NCBI GenBank assembly: GCA_015222755.1
Contig: JADFVX010000059.1
Coordinates: 1 to 21,989, forward strand
Length of the DNA: 21,989 nt
Origin: Pseudomonadota bacterium
GTDB taxonomy: Bacteria > Desulfobacterota > JADFVX01
Reading direction: 5' to 3'
Both the position numbers and the translations under genes were made by a program. Positions 21,544 through 21,989 of this stretch are shown piece after piece. How positions within the stretch are numbered: the stretch's first letter is position 1; the number at the start of each line of letters is the position of its first letter. A model generated the notes under the pieces. That model did no database searches. It saw only the letters and a list, made by a program, of their open reading frames with translations, and had not been told where the DNA came from.

Positions 21544-21989
21544 TCAAACAACAAGCATCGCATCGCCGTAACTGAAAAACCGGTATTTCTCCCTTACCGC
21601 CTCTGCATATATCCTCTTCAGTTCATCGGTGCCTACAAGGGCGGAGATGAGCATGAAAAGTGTCGACTTTGGCAGATGAAAATTTGTAAGCACGCAATCG
21701 ACTAAGCGGAAGCGATATCCGGGGCAAATGAATATATCAGTGAAGCCATTTTTTGGCAAGACCTTTCCATCCGAAAAGGCCGACTCCAGCGTCCGTACAG
21801 CCGTAGTCCCCACAGCAATTACACGGCCTCCCCTTTCTCTGGTTTCATTTATCTTTTTTACCGTAGATTCATCTATATCAAACCACTCGCTGTGCATCCT
21901 GTGGTCTTCCAGCCTTTCAGCCTTCACAGGCCTGAAAGTGCCGGGGCCGACATGGAGCGTTACATAGGCCGTAGCGACACCTTTTACAC
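21544..21989 (-). CDS. queA: S-adenosylmethionine:tRNA ribosyltransferase-isomerase QueA (partial, N-terminus outside window)
   Basis: QueA transfers and isomerises the ribosyl group of S-adenosylmethionine onto preQ1-modified tRNA, giving epoxyqueuosine, the step after Tgt. The frame is open to the right edge and gives the C-terminal 147 or so residues. Recognisable motifs are VATAYVTLHVGPGTFRPV, EDHRMHSEWF, GRVIAVGTTAVRTLES, LVDCVLTNFHLPKSTLFMLISA and the C-terminal FSYGDAMLVV. The coding sequence runs past 21989, so the internal Met/GTG around 21927 is not the real start. Confidence 0.95.
   Translation of the reverse strand, partial: VKGVATAYVTLHVGPGTFRPVKAERLEDHRMHSEWFDIDESTVKKINETRERGGRVIAVGTTAVRTLESAFSDGKVLPKNGFTDIFICPGYRFRLVDCVLTNFHLPKSTLFMLISALVGTDELKRIYAEAVREKYRFFSYGDAMLVV

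Overview
The window reads as chromosomal DNA of a Gram-negative (diderm) bacterium. It encodes LptD (outer-membrane lipopolysaccharide insertion), several proteins with lipoprotein signal peptides, YajC-SecD-SecF, and a receiver-PilZ (c-di-GMP) protein. The order queA-tgt-yajC-secD-secF-recJ resembles Geobacter-type Deltaproteobacteria (Desulfobacterota/Desulfuromonadota), and rubrerythrin suggests an anaerobic or microaerophilic life. This lineage call is an inference; no rRNA or tRNA is present to settle it. I see no phage, insertion sequence, CRISPR array, tRNA or rRNA. No gene-free stretch exceeds 300 bases; the longest are about 286 bases (9717-10002) and 241 bases (10786-11026).

Region A (1-8970, all minus strand) is the most unusual part. 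lptD is followed, tightly packed, by a FlgT-N-like periplasmic protein, a GNA1162/DUF799-like lipoprotein, an LpoB-like lipoprotein, a COG3014 lipoprotein and an LPP20-like lipoprotein. After a 180-base gap come an LPP20/FlgT-N-like/DUF4384 protein and an exported protein with a proline-rich 6-residue tandem repeat, cut by the window edge. Most of these belong to envelope families that include FlgO/FlgP/FlgT ring proteins and penicillin-binding-protein activators, so together they look like an outer-membrane/periplasmic assembly. Its function is not known from sequence.

Region B (9061-12208) holds a stand-alone rubrerythrin with its own promoter and terminator (minus), a divergent REC-PilZ protein whose phospho-acceptor Asp is replaced by Glu, and a BaiN/HI0933-type flavoprotein (both plus). 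Two inverted repeats lie in the flanking non-coding DNA.

Region C (12217-14370) holds a short minus-strand operon of an unrecognised acidic protein, an ArfB-like ribosome-rescue hydrolase and a DnaJ-related co-chaperone, plus a divergent GreA/GreB-like factor.

Region D (14371-21989, minus) is a housekeeping cluster: queA (partial) and tgt for queuosine tRNA modification, yajC-secD-secF for protein export, recJ for DNA repair, then a small VOC protein and a DusC-like tRNA dihydrouridine synthase. Many genes here and in region A begin at TTG or GTG; I placed starts using Shine-Dalgarno spacing and family N-termini.
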